Origin: an uncultured Pirellulaceae bacterium
GTDB taxonomy: Bacteria > Planctomycetota > Planctomycetia > Pirellulales > Pirellulaceae
Assembly: GCA_937921995.1 (NCBI GenBank)
Contig: CAKZVF010000217.1
Coordinates: forward strand, 1 to 49,240
Length of the DNA stretch: 49,240 bases
Direction of reading: 5' to 3'
The notes beneath the pieces were generated by a model. It made no database searches. It was given only the letters and a program-made list of their open reading frames with translations, and was not told where the DNA came from. Positions within the stretch are counted from its first letter, which is position 1; every line of letters starts with the position of its first letter. Below, piece by piece: positions 1 to 8,028 of this stretch. The position numbers and the translations under genes are program-made.

Positions 1-141
1 TGAAATTCGTGTTTATTAGTGTTCATTCGTGGTTCCCTTTCGCACTGAGTCGCGCATTGTTTTTAACCACCAATGCACACGAATCAACACTAATGGGCGC
101 GTATTGAAATTCGTGTTTATTAGTGTTCATTCGTGGTTCCC
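1..141. repeat. Intergenic direct and inverted repeat element
   Basis: A unit of about 37 bases at 1-37 recurs almost unchanged at 105-141. Between them, at about 65-93, lies a diverged copy in the opposite orientation. The unit itself contains the short phrase ATTCGTG twice. This is an intergenic repeat just upstream of the truncated type III methyltransferase gene. There are too few units and no regular spacers, so it is not a CRISPR array. Its function is unknown. It could have served as a recombination substrate, or it may just mark the boundary of an imported defence locus. Confidence 0.7.
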
Positions 142-184
142 CTACGCACTGACAAAACCTCCTTCCGAAAACTGAAATTAGAAA

Positions 185-602
185 ATGACGAAACTAGATC
201 CTAAGACCGACGGTTCCTCGCTGGACATTCTCGGACAGAACATCGAGTCGATGCGTGAGCTGTTCCCTGAAGTCTTCACCGAAGGATCAAATGACGACGG
301 ACCACGCTGGAAAGTCGATCTGGAAAAGCTGGGTGAGTTGCTAGGCGAGTATGTCGAGGACAAGCAGGAGCGGTACAGCTTCAACTGGCACGGCAAAGCG
401 AGGGCCAAGCGGATTGCTCAGACTCCGTCGACGGGGACGCTGCGACCGTGTCCTGAAGAGTCAGTCAACTGGGACACGACCAAGAACATCTTCATCGAGG
501 GTGACAACTTGGAAGTCTTGAAGCTGTTGAAAAGGCGTATCACAAGAAGGTCAAGATGATCTACATCGACCCACCTTACAACACGGGCAAAGAGTTCAAG
601 AG
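185..602 (+). pseudogene. mod: Type III DNA methyltransferase (Mod), truncated and frameshifted
   Basis: The start encodes the N-terminal third of a type III restriction Mod subunit, which methylates adenine and supplies sequence recognition to the complex. The reading frame from ATG 185 shows the family N-terminus, including the TPSTGTLRPCPE stretch and the FIEGDNLEVLKLL stretch before motif IV. Around 529-532 one base appears to be missing. The correct continuation (KVKMIYIDPPYNTGKEF, with the DPPY adenine-methyltransferase motif) then runs in the next frame to about 600. The sequence there switches to restriction-subunit sequence. Roughly 500 residues are absent compared with normal Mod proteins, including the target recognition domain and the remaining methyltransferase motifs. 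The product cannot be a working methyltransferase. Confidence 0.85.
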
Positions 603-623
603 ACATGCCAAACGAACTTTACC

Positions 624-3530
624 GTGGCGACAGTACAGGAAGATCGTCCGTTGTTTGAAGGCGATGGGCAAAGCGATCTAGGTGTCGGTAACCGGCTGAA
701 ATTGTTGCCCGAAAATGTGCTGGCCAACATCAACAAAATCCAACTGCACAACGGGCTGGCTCAATCGGAAAAGCTCGACAGCATGGACTTTACGGTCGAG
801 ATGGAAACGGGCACCGGCAAGACGTATGTCTACCTGCGCAGCATCTTTGAAATGCACCAGAAGGATGGCTTCACCAAGTTCATCATCGTTGTTCCCTCGA
901 TCGCGATTAAGGAAGGCGTCTACAAATCGCTGCAAATCACCGAGCAGCATTTTGCCGGCCTGTACGATAACGTTCAGTGCGACTACTTCGTGTATGACTC
1001 GCAGAAACTGGGGCAAGTGCGGAACTTTGCCACCAGCGACTATATCCAGATCATGGTGATCAATATTGACGCCTTCCGCAAAAGCTTTACCGATCCCGAA
1101 AAGGAAGACAAAGCCAATATCATCCACCGGCCTCACGATCGCATGACCGGCAGTAAGCCAATCGAGTTCATTCAGGCAACCAACCCGATCGTGATCATCG
1201 ACGAACCTCAAAGCGTTGACACGACGAAGAAGAGTAAGGAAGCGATTGCCTCGCTCAACCCGCTGTGCACGCTTCGTTACTCCGCCACCCATCGTGAGGA
1301 CGCCAAGTACAACAGGATGTATCGGCTCGATCCGGTGGACGCCTATGACCGCAAACTTGTCAAACAGATCGAAGTTGCTGGCATCGAAGTTGCCGACAGC
1401 CACAACAAGGCCTATATCAAACTGATTAAGGTCAGCAACAAGAACAATCGCTTCACGGCTCAGGTCGAGATGGACATCGTCAACAAGAGCACGGGAGCAG
1501 TCGACCGGAAGAAGAAAACGATCAAGCCCGGCACGGATCTGCTGGAGGCGTCCAACGGCCGTGATGTCTACGACGGCTACATCGTGAATGATATTCACTG
1601 CGAGGAAGGCAACGAGTACATCGACTTCACTAGCAAGCCCGACATCATCAAAACCGGCCAAGTGATCGGCGAGGTAGACGATTCGCAATACAAGCGTCTA
1701 CAGATCAAGAAAACGATCGAGGAGCACCTGGAGAAAGAACTGCAGTTACGGCCACAAGGGATCAAGGTGCTGAGCCTGTTCTTTATCGACCGCGTGGCGA
1801 ACTATCGAGCCTATGACGATGATGGCAATCAGGTCAAAGGCAAGTACGCCCAGATGTTTGAGGAAGAGTACGCGGCTGCGATCAAGAAGCCGAAGTTCAA
1901 GATCCTGTTCGAGGATGCCGACTTGGATACACTGCCTGCCGAAGTCCACAACGGCTACTTTGCGATCGACAAGAAGAAGGACAGCAAAGGAGAGAGCCTG
2001 TTCAAGGAGTCTCGGGGCGACGGCACCACTCAAGCAGACGAAGGGGCTTATCAGCTGATCATGAAGGACAAAGAGCGTCTGCTAAGCCTCGACACAAAGC
2101 TGAAGTTCATCTTCTCCCACTCGGCTCTGCGTGAAGGCTGGGATAACCCCAACGTCTTCCAGATCTGCACGCTCAACGAAACAACCTCGACGATGAAGAA
2201 GCGGCAGGAGATCGGCCGTGGGTTGCGTATTTGTGTCAATCAAGACGGCGAACGAGTCCACGGTTTTGAAACCAACCGCCTGACGATCATGGCCAACGAA
2301 TCCTACGCGGACTACGCCAATCAGCTGCAAAAAGAGTTCGAGAAGGATACTGGCATCCGTTTCGGCATTGTCGAAGAGCATCTGTTTGCCAACATCCCCG
2401 TGCTCGACGCAAACGGCGAAACAACCATGTTCGGGCTGGAGGCATCCAAGAAGGTCTACGCTCACCTGAAGGAAAAGGGGTACATCGACAGCAAGGGCAA
2501 GGTTCAAGATGACTTGCGGACGGCATTGAAGGACGAGACTGTCGATCTGCCCGAAGATGTCGCAGACCAGGCGGCTCAAATTGCCGCGACACTACGAAAG
2601 GTCGCTGGCGGTTTGAACATCCGTAACAAAGATGATCTTGCTCGGGTCAATCTGAACAAGGAGGTGTTCTTGAGTCCCGAGTTCAAGGATCTGTGGGATC
2701 GAGTGAAGTACAAATCAACGTTCCGTGTTGATTTTGATTGCGAGGCATTGGTTGCCAAGTGTGCCGAGGAGATCAAGAAGGAGATGGTCGTTGGTAAGGC
2801 GCGGTTCCACTATCGTAAAGCTGACATCGTGATCGACCGGGGCGGCGTAGAAGCTGACGAAGATAACGTGCGCGAAAGCACGTCGACCTACGAAGCCAAA
2901 GACTTTCCGCTGCCAGACATTGTTTCTTACTTACAGAACGCCACGAATCTGACGCGTCGCTCGATCGTTAAAATCCTGATCGACAGTGACCGGCTGGACG
3001 ACTTCAAGAAGAACCCTCAGAAGTTCATCGAGCAGGCGACCCGGTTGATCCGGGATCAGATGTCGTTGTTTATCGTCAGCGGGATCAAGTACCAGAAGAT
3101 TGGTAACCAGGACTACTACGCTCAAGAGCTGTTTGAGTCTCACGAGCTGTATGGCTATCTGAAGAAGAACATGCTGGAAAGCAAGAAGTCGGTTTACCAA
3201 CATGTCGTCTACGATTCGGACGTCGAACGTAACCTAGCGGTCGATTTTGAGAACCACGACGAGGTGAAGCTGTTCGCAAAGCTCCCCACCGAGTTCAAGA
3301 TTCAAACCCCCTTAGGCCCGTACAGTCCGGACTGGGTTGTGCTGATCGAAGCCGACGGCGAGGACAAGCTGTATTTCGTGGTCGAGTCCAAGGGCGGCAT
3401 GTTCGCCAACACCCTACGCCCAACCGAACAAGGCAAGATCGACTGTGCGAAAGAGCACTTCAAAGCCGTTGGCGATGGTGTGAAGTGTTTTGCAGCTGAC
3501 AACTACAACGAATTAACCAAACATTTTTAG
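624..3530 (+). CDS. res: Type III restriction subunit (Res), N-terminally truncated
   Basis: This is the helicase-nuclease subunit of a type III restriction enzyme, which needs Mod to recognise and cut DNA. From GTG 624 the 968-residue frame contains the helicase Walker A (METGTGKT, residues 60-67), motif II DEPQ (193-196), motif III SATH (220-223) and motif VI QEIGRGLR (528-535). It also has a C-terminal PD-(D/E)xK nuclease site with D903, E921 and K923. Homology seems to begin upstream of 624, near base 603, in the same frame. About 30 family N-terminal residues are missing because the gene is joined to the broken mod gene. No normal start or ribosome site is visible, so GTG 624 is only the first plausible start. 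The open frame over nearly 3 kb suggests a recent lesion or continued use. Confidence 0.85.
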   Translation: MATVQEDRPLFEGDGQSDLGVGNRLKLLPENVLANINKIQLHNGLAQSEKLDSMDFTVEMETGTGKTYVYLRSIFEMHQKDGFTKFIIVVPSIAIKEGVYKSLQITEQHFAGLYDNVQCDYFVYDSQKLGQVRNFATSDYIQIMVINIDAFRKSFTDPEKEDKANIIHRPHDRMTGSKPIEFIQATNPIVIIDEPQSVDTTKKSKEAIASLNPLCTLRYSATHREDAKYNRMYRLDPVDAYDRKLVKQIEVAGIEVADSHNKAYIKLIKVSNKNNRFTAQVEMDIVNKSTGAVDRKKKTIKPGTDLLEASNGRDVYDGYIVNDIHCEEGNEYIDFTSKPDIIKTGQVIGEVDDSQYKRLQIKKTIEEHLEKELQLRPQGIKVLSLFFIDRVANYRAYDDDGNQVKGKYAQMFEEEYAAAIKKPKFKILFEDADLDTLPAEVHNGYFAIDKKKDSKGESLFKESRGDGTTQADEGAYQLIMKDKERLLSLDTKLKFIFSHSALREGWDNPNVFQICTLNETTSTMKKRQEIGRGLRICVNQDGERVHGFETNRLTIMANESYADYANQLQKEFEKDTGIRFGIVEEHLFANIPVLDANGETTMFGLEASKKVYAHLKEKGYIDSKGKVQDDLRTALKDETVDLPEDVADQAAQIAATLRKVAGGLNIRNKDDLARVNLNKEVFLSPEFKDLWDRVKYKSTFRVDFDCEALVAKCAEEIKKEMVVGKARFHYRKADIVIDRGGVEADEDNVRESTSTYEAKDFPLPDIVSYLQNATNLTRRSIVKILIDSDRLDDFKKNPQKFIEQATRLIRDQMSLFIVSGIKYQKIGNQDYYAQELFESHELYGYLKKNMLESKKSVYQHVVYDSDVERNLAVDFENHDEVKLFAKLPTEFKIQTPLGPYSPDWVVLIEADGEDKLYFVVESKGGMFANTLRPTEQGKIDCAKEHFKAVGDGVKCFAADNYNELTKHF

Positions 3531-3536
3531 GTTTAA

Positions 3537-3662
3537 ATGGACATCTCTCCTGACAAGCAAAACGTCGACCGACTGTTTTCAAACACAACTTACTACATCG
3601 ACTTTTACCGACGTGAATATCGGTTTTTATATTTGGCGAAATTTTGTGTAAAACTTGGCTAG
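3537..3662 (+). pseudogene. Remnant of a DUF262 (GmrSD-like) nuclease gene, N-terminus only
   Basis: An ATG six bases after the res stop opens 41 codons. The first 30 or so (beginning MDISPDKQNVDRLFSNTTYY) resemble the N-terminus of DUF262 proteins, the GmrS-like NTPase/nuclease family often found with restriction systems. The similarity is judged from memory of the family. After the phrase IDFYRREYR the sequence loses resemblance and stops at 3660-3662, whereas full proteins are several hundred residues long. The close spacing suggests the intact gene followed res in one operon before deletion. A short unrelated ORF is possible but less likely. Confidence 0.55.
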
Positions 3663-3735
3663 GTTTCATTTGTTTGGCTGACTGGATTCGGTATAGTACT
3701 CCGAGAGCCATCTTTTACTTTTGGGTGAGATAACT

Positions 3736-3984
3736 ATGTCTTCAACCGAATCTTCTCATGTCTTTGACGGGCTAATTGAATTGCTGGCGAAATCCGCCGA
3801 CCCGCAACAAGTGTTAGATTTTCGCTTGCCTGAGAGCGATCAGCAGAAGCTTGACAGCCTATTAGAAAAGAATCGCGAGAACGATCTAACCGAATCCGAT
3901 CTGGCCGAACTGGAATCTTTCAAGCAACTTGAACACGTTGTTCGCCTGTTGAAAGCACGAATGCACGGTCGGCTGAACCAATGA
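3736..3984 (+). CDS. Small helical protein paired with HNH nuclease
   Basis: An 82-residue acidic protein rich in predicted helix (LDSLLEKNRENDLTESDLAE, then a Leu-rich tail ending RLLKARMHGRLNQ). ATG 3736 is preferred over the upstream TTG at 3721 because a GGTGAGA ribosome site lies at about 3724-3730. The stop overlaps the start of the downstream HNH nuclease gene by four bases (ATGA), so the two are translationally coupled. Small proteins of this type beside an HNH nuclease occur in cyanobacteria and planctomycetes as far as I recall, but no activity is known to me. It could be an antitoxin-like partner or a structural accessory; the sequence alone does not decide. Confidence 0.75.
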   Translation: MSSTESSHVFDGLIELLAKSADPQQVLDFRLPESDQQKLDSLLEKNRENDLTESDLAELESFKQLEHVVRLLKARMHGRLNQ

Positions 3985-4418
3985 CGACGCGACCGCCTGC
4001 CGAATTGCGACGATTGGTTGTTGCGCGTGCACATGATTGTTGCGAGTATTGCCTGATGCCGCAGATGTTCGCAGCGTCAACTCATCAAGCCGATCACACC
4101 ATTGCTGAAAAACACGGTGGCCAAACCGATGCGAATAATTTGGCGCTGTCGTGCATGTTGTGCAACCTGCGAAAGGCGTCCGATATCGCATCACTTCACC
4201 CTAAAACGCGAGAGCTGAACGAATTATTTCATCCACGGCGAATGCTCTGGACGAAACATTTTGTGATAAAGAACGATCAGATCGAAGGGCTTACGGACAT
4301 TGGCCAAACGACGGCCCATTTCATGCTGTTCAATGCGGCAGCGCGAATTTTAGAGAGGGCGGAACTTCGACGTGCGGGAGTAAATTTGACGTATCGTTCT
4401 CCCAACCGCCCGCGTTAA
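3981..4418 (+). CDS. HNH endonuclease
   Basis: A 145-residue protein with a complete HNH fold signature: a first zinc pair (CEYC, about residues 21-24), the ADH core (H about 39), the conserved Asn of DANNL, and a second zinc pair CMLCNLRK near residues 58-65. HNH domains cut DNA using a metal held in a beta-beta-alpha fold. The C-terminal half carries a HPR-containing segment and a helical tail seen in stand-alone HNH proteins of bacterial genomes. It is coupled to the preceding small gene through an ATGA overlap and sits next to the decayed type III locus. A role in defence or in a toxin-antitoxin pair is inferred from position only. Confidence 0.9.
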   Translation: MTTRPPAELRRLVVARAHDCCEYCLMPQMFAASTHQADHTIAEKHGGQTDANNLALSCMLCNLRKASDIASLHPKTRELNELFHPRRMLWTKHFVIKNDQIEGLTDIGQTTAHFMLFNAAARILERAELRRAGVNLTYRSPNRPR

Positions 4419-4450
4419 CATTCCTTGTCGGGTTCCTACGCAGTAATTTC

Positions 4451-5398
4451 CTACGGCGTTTCTCGATTGCTGCTCATGACCAGTTGGTCGATCACGAACT
4501 GGTAGGCCACGTTCTCGCGCAGCGATACGGCCACGTCTACGTTGGGACGCCATTCGGGTTGCTGCCGTCGGTCCAGCACCAGTACGCCGCGCGTTAGTTC
4601 GCCCTGCGTTTCGACATCCGCCGCCATGGTTTCGAACTGAAACAGCTGCGGTTCCAACACCGCCAACGCGCCGATGGCGGCGCTCAGTGGGATGCCTTCC
4701 TGGCCCAGCTGTTGCCGGTAAGCTCGAAATGCAAACGGTAAGATCTGTCTGAGAAAATCTCCCGTCCGTGTCGAATCCGGTGGCAGATCATCCATCATGC
4801 CAAAACCAAACGTAACCTGCTCTGTCGCATCCAGTGGCAACAGAATCGTTGCCGCTTTGGATTGGATGACTTCGCGGGCGCTTGCCGGATCGAAGTAAAA
4901 GTTAAATTCGGCCGCGGGCGTCACGTTGCCCTTGGCGATCAGACTGCCACCGGTAAGAACGATTCGGTCCACCAACGGAACCAACGTCGGATCGCGCCGG
5001 AAGGCTTTGGCAATATTCGTTGGTGGGCCAAGGCACAGAATCGAGACCTCGTCCGGGTGGGCGCGGAGAAGATCACCGATCAGTTTTTCAGACGGATGAC
5101 CGTGCTGGAGCTGGGAGACTTCAAAATCTGAATTTCCCAACCCGTCAGATCCATACAAGTACTGGGTGTTGACCGGCGGCGCATCTTCGGCCGGCGACGC
5201 CGTTCCCAGCCGCGGATACCTGGCGGGATCAAGTTCCGCGATAATGGCTTGCAGATTATGGTTGGCTTGCCCCGCTGTAACACAGCCTTCGGTGGCCGTG
5301 ACGGCCAAAATCTCGAACCGAGAATCGAACAGCATCATGCATAAGGCGACGGCGTCGTCGATACCCATGTCGCAATCAATGATGACTTTCCGAGCCAT
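4451..5398 (-). CDS. Nucleoside hydrolase-like (IUNH family) protein
   Basis: A 315-residue protein of the inosine-uridine preferring nucleoside hydrolase family, which splits ribonucleosides into base and ribose. The N-terminal metal-binding signature DCDMGIDDA (residues 8-16), a GSDGLGN segment (83-89) and the GGSLIAKGNVTPAAEFN block (150-166) with conserved Asn and Glu are present. The family's late His-Asp pair, where Asp binds calcium and His protonates the base, appears as Ser239-Ala240 in GIPLSAAIGALAV. The His expected before GSDGLG is Tyr82. Activity or substrate may therefore be altered. It is convergent with the HNH gene (32 bases apart) and stands alone otherwise. Confidence 0.85.
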   Translation of the reverse strand: MARKVIIDCDMGIDDAVALCMMLFDSRFEILAVTATEGCVTAGQANHNLQAIIAELDPARYPRLGTASPAEDAPPVNTQYLYGSDGLGNSDFEVSQLQHGHPSEKLIGDLLRAHPDEVSILCLGPPTNIAKAFRRDPTLVPLVDRIVLTGGSLIAKGNVTPAAEFNFYFDPASAREVIQSKAATILLPLDATEQVTFGFGMMDDLPPDSTRTGDFLRQILPFAFRAYRQQLGQEGIPLSAAIGALAVLEPQLFQFETMAADVETQGELTRGVLVLDRRQQPEWRPNVDVAVSLRENVAYQFVIDQLVMSSNRETP

Positions 5399-5675
5399 GC
5401 GGTTTCCAAATTCCTGAATAAGGGTGCTGAACGCTCAAGTTGTCGTTGAAAACTTGGCAGAATGTAAGGTATCGGCCGGATTTTAGTGGCCGCTGTTGGC
5501 CCAAACAAGGGAAAAACTCGGATCAGCCAAGCCAATCCGGCTCGAATTTGCTAAACTGTACGCTTGGCGCGACTGGCGTTGCTTAGGCATTCCATTTTGA
5601 GGAGTGTTTCGATCAACCCCGGCATTAAACCACGCCAGGCAATCTTTCCAGCGATTTTGACATACGGAGCGAGAC

Positions 5676-6686
5676 TTGATCCGCGAGGCGACAAAAACTA
5701 TCAAAGACGGCAGCCCTCTGCCGATGACCGAAATGACCGAAGTGATGGATTCCATCATGGAAGGTCAATGCAAAGACGCAGAGATCAAGGCGTTCTTAGT
5801 TGCGCTCCATGAAAAAGGCGAAACGTCCGACGAACTCGCCGGAGCAGCACTCTCTCTGCGGAAGCACATGACGCCCATACGTTCTCGCCGCGAGAACGTG
5901 GTTGACACCTGTGGAACCGGCGGCGGGAAAACAGGAACCTTCAACATCAGCACCGCCGCCGCGCTGGTCGCGGCATCGGCCGGTGCATCGGTCGCCAAAC
6001 ATGGAAACCGGCGTTCGACCAGCCTCTCCGGATCGGCGGATGTTCTGGAAGAGTTAGGCGTCAACGTTGATTGTTCGGTTGATATTGTCGAAAGATGTTT
6101 GAATACTTTGGGTATCTGTTTCTGCTACGCACCGTTGTTTCACCCCTCGGTGAAGAACGTATCCAAGATTCGTAAGAAGCTCGACCACCCGACGATTTTT
6201 AATCTGATCGGTCCGCTGTGTAATCCGGCCGACGCGAAGTTTCAACTGCTGGGTGCGGGGCTGGGATCGACGCGCGTGATTCTTGCCGAAACGCTGGCGA
6301 AGCTGGGCACCGAACGTTCGGTCGTAGTTCATTCGCGCGATGGGCTGGGTGAGATTTCGGTTTCTGATATCACCGATGTCTCTGAAGTTCTGGGACCACA
6401 AGTACGATTGGCCGAATTGGCACCGGCAGATTTTGGGCTGCAGAAGTCCGATATCAAACTGTTGCGGGCCAACAGTCCAAGCGAAAGTGCGGACGTGATT
6501 CGGCGCGTCATCGACGGACAGCTGGGGCCTCAACGCGATATCGTGGTCGCCAATGCGGCCGCAGCGCTGTGGATTTCGGGCATTTGCGACGGATTGCTGG
6601 CAGGTGCCGAACGTTGTGCGCGGGCGATTGATAATGGCCAAACCAAGGAGATTCTGGCCGAATTGGTCGAGATGTCCAATAAGTAA
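5676..6686 (+). CDS. trpD: Anthranilate phosphoribosyltransferase
   Basis: TrpD transfers the phosphoribosyl group of PRPP to anthranilate in the second step of tryptophan synthesis. The 336-residue length is typical. The helical N-terminal domain is followed by the glycine-rich PRPP loop (GTGGGKTGTFN, residues 80-90), the KHGNR motif (108-112) and the downstream NLIGPLCNPA segment. The start is a TTG at 5676 with a GGAG ribosome site at 5666-5669, six bases upstream; no better start lies in frame. No other trp gene is adjacent, which fits dispersed amino-acid genes. A 277-base gap separates it from the divergent nucleoside hydrolase gene. Confidence 0.95.
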   Translation: MIREATKTIKDGSPLPMTEMTEVMDSIMEGQCKDAEIKAFLVALHEKGETSDELAGAALSLRKHMTPIRSRRENVVDTCGTGGGKTGTFNISTAAALVAASAGASVAKHGNRRSTSLSGSADVLEELGVNVDCSVDIVERCLNTLGICFCYAPLFHPSVKNVSKIRKKLDHPTIFNLIGPLCNPADAKFQLLGAGLGSTRVILAETLAKLGTERSVVVHSRDGLGEISVSDITDVSEVLGPQVRLAELAPADFGLQKSDIKLLRANSPSESADVIRRVIDGQLGPQRDIVVANAAAALWISGICDGLLAGAERCARAIDNGQTKEILAELVEMSNK

Positions 6687-6833
6687 GCTCCAAAGGGCTC
6701 CAAAGACATGCTCAGCCGATAAAAAACCCCTTTTGAGTTCGGCACGGTGTTGTTATTCTATCGCGACGCTGGAGGCGGCCGACTTTTTGGGCGTTTCCTA
6801 ACCCACATGAAATTTTGATTCAACGAGGACATC

Positions 6834-6935
6834 ATGGCCAAACCAAGCCACAAAGTTAAAAAAGCAAACCACGGCAAACGCCCTGCGAACAACCGTGGAC
6901 GTAAGATCAAGAACAAGAAGATCAAAACTCCTTAG
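6834..6935 (+). CDS. 33-residue basic protein
   Basis: A very short ORF encodes 33 residues: MAKPSHKVKKANHGK, then RPANNRGRKIKNKK and the tail IKTP. Lys, Arg and His make up almost half of it. A GAGGA ribosome site at 6825-6829 lies five bases before ATG, and a strong terminator follows at 7002-7026, so it appears to be its own transcription unit between trpD and trmB. The composition resembles small ribosomal or nucleic-acid-binding peptides. I believe similar small basic proteins occur in related planctomycetes but could not check. No function is assigned. Confidence 0.65.
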   Translation: MAKPSHKVKKANHGKRPANNRGRKIKNKKIKTP

Positions 6936-7001
6936 AACGCTTCAGATTGAGGCTTTTTGAATGGTGCGTCGATCTACTGAGACAATTTTAAGTACAGAAA
7001 G

Positions 7002-7026
7002 AAACGGCTTTTGGGCCGTTTTTTTT
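7002..7026 (+). terminator. Rho-independent terminator after the 33-residue ORF
   Basis: A seven-base-pair stem (AAACGGC at 7002-7008 with GCCGTTT at 7015-7021) and a six-base loop run straight into a T tract at 7019-7026. It lies 66 bases after the stop of the small basic gene and before trmB. Confidence 0.8.
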
Positions 7027-7087
7027 ATGGGCACTTTGCCCGCCACGTTTGGAAACCTCTCCTTCTCACCCCGCTGCAACAGTTTTT

Positions 7088-7729
7088 ATGGGCCGCCGTT
7101 CAACACCGAAAAAAGATCCGTCGATCAACTACGACCCCTACATTGGCGAAGTCGATGATCTAGTCGCTCCTTTTTGCCCCCAAAGTCTGTTTCAGCAAAC
7201 GGCGGACTTAGAAATCGAAGTCGGCAGCGGCAAAGGGCATTTTGTACTGACCGAATCAGGGAAGCGTCCCGATCGAAATTTTCTTGGCAACGAGATCGCA
7301 AAGAAATATTGCAAGTTAGCCGCTTACCGTTTGGCCAAACATGAACGCCCCAACGGGTATATGCTCAGCGGCGACGGGCTGAAACTGTTTCGAGAATTTC
7401 TGCCGGCCGAATGTGCCGTTGCGGTCCACGTGTACTTTCCCGATCCGTGGTGGAAGGCGCGGCACCGCGTCCGCCGCGTTATGCAGCCGGGCTTCATCGC
7501 CGATATCGAACGTGTGTTGGTGCCGGGCGGGATTTTCCATTTTTGGACCGACGTCCAGGAGTACTTCGAAGAGACGATGGGGTTGATGGCCGAACACAGT
7601 TCGCTGACGGGGCCCCATGCGGTCGAAGAAACAGCCGCCGAACACGATATGGACTACCGGACGCATTTCGAACGCCGGATGCGGTTGAATCAACACGAGG
7701 TGTACCGCAGCCAATTTCACAAAGCGTAG
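7088..7729 (+). CDS. trmB: tRNA (guanine-46-N7) methyltransferase
   Basis: TrmB uses S-adenosylmethionine to methylate N7 of G46 in the variable loop of tRNA. The 213-residue protein from ATG 7088 carries the SAM-binding EVGSGKG (residues 44-50) and the family signature FPDPWWKARHRVRR (117-130). The C-terminal segment YRTHFERRMRLNQHEVYRS matches the region that usually contains the tRNA-contact residues. An upstream in-frame TTG at 7049 is less likely because homology starts near 7088 and the preceding terminator ends at 7026. No clear ribosome site is seen before ATG 7088. Confidence 0.92.
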   Translation: MGRRSTPKKDPSINYDPYIGEVDDLVAPFCPQSLFQQTADLEIEVGSGKGHFVLTESGKRPDRNFLGNEIAKKYCKLAAYRLAKHERPNGYMLSGDGLKLFREFLPAECAVAVHVYFPDPWWKARHRVRRVMQPGFIADIERVLVPGGIFHFWTDVQEYFEETMGLMAEHSSLTGPHAVEETAAEHDMDYRTHFERRMRLNQHEVYRSQFHKA

Positions 7730-7776
7730 GATGGGCACTCCTGCCCGTCCGACCTTCGCTCGAAAAATAGGCTCAC

Positions 7777-7811
7777 GTTTAACGACGAGCCGGCAGGCGA
7801 CCGTGTTTGGT
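7777..7811. repeat. Single arm of an intergenic repeat also found at 13301
   Basis: About 35 bases beginning GTTTAACGACGAGCCGG match 13301-13335 with one difference. Here only one arm is present; the complete copy at 13301-13373 has both arms. It lies in the 299-base gap between trmB and rpsT. Confidence 0.75.
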
Positions 7812-7920
7812 AGCAGGCCAACGAGCAATATGATATGTTCCAAAATTGATAATCTCCGGCGGGCAAAAGAGCCCCTTCCACGTCGTCAAACAGAGGCAAA
7901 ACGCGCTGAAGCCGACAAAA

Positions 7921-7952
7921 AAAGCAGCCCATGAAAACATGGGCTGCTTTTT
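7921..7952. terminator. Bidirectional terminator between trmB and rpsT
   Basis: A perfect 13-base-pair stem (AAAGCAGCCCATG at 7921-7933 and its complement at 7938-7950) has an AAAA loop, a poly-A flank on the left and a T flank on the right. It can stop transcription from trmB on the plus strand and rpsT on the minus strand, which converge here. Confidence 0.85.
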
Positions 7953-7953
7953 C

Positions 7954-8006
7954 GTAGTGGATCCTGTTAAAGGTCCAGCTGAAGGATCTTTAACAAGATC
8001 CACTAC
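7954..8006. repeat. Inverted repeat GTAGTGGATC...GATCCACTAC
   Basis: Two 19-base arms, 7954-7972 and 7988-8006, are inverted copies with one mismatch around a 15-base loop. It sits 22 bases after the stop of rpsT (minus strand). It looks like a dispersed palindromic element, and could also fold in the rpsT mRNA 3' end. Confidence 0.75.
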
Positions 8007-8028
8007 GCAATGACGGTATGAAACGTTT

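Noticed and set aside
1-141. Possible CRISPR array
   Set aside because: Only two direct copies with an inverted copy between them and no regular unique spacers; no cas gene in the window.
678-1688. 336-codon minus-strand ORF opposite res
   Set aside because: It is a mirror of the res coding strand with no family-like sequence and no ribosome site. The plus-strand frame carries clear helicase motifs.
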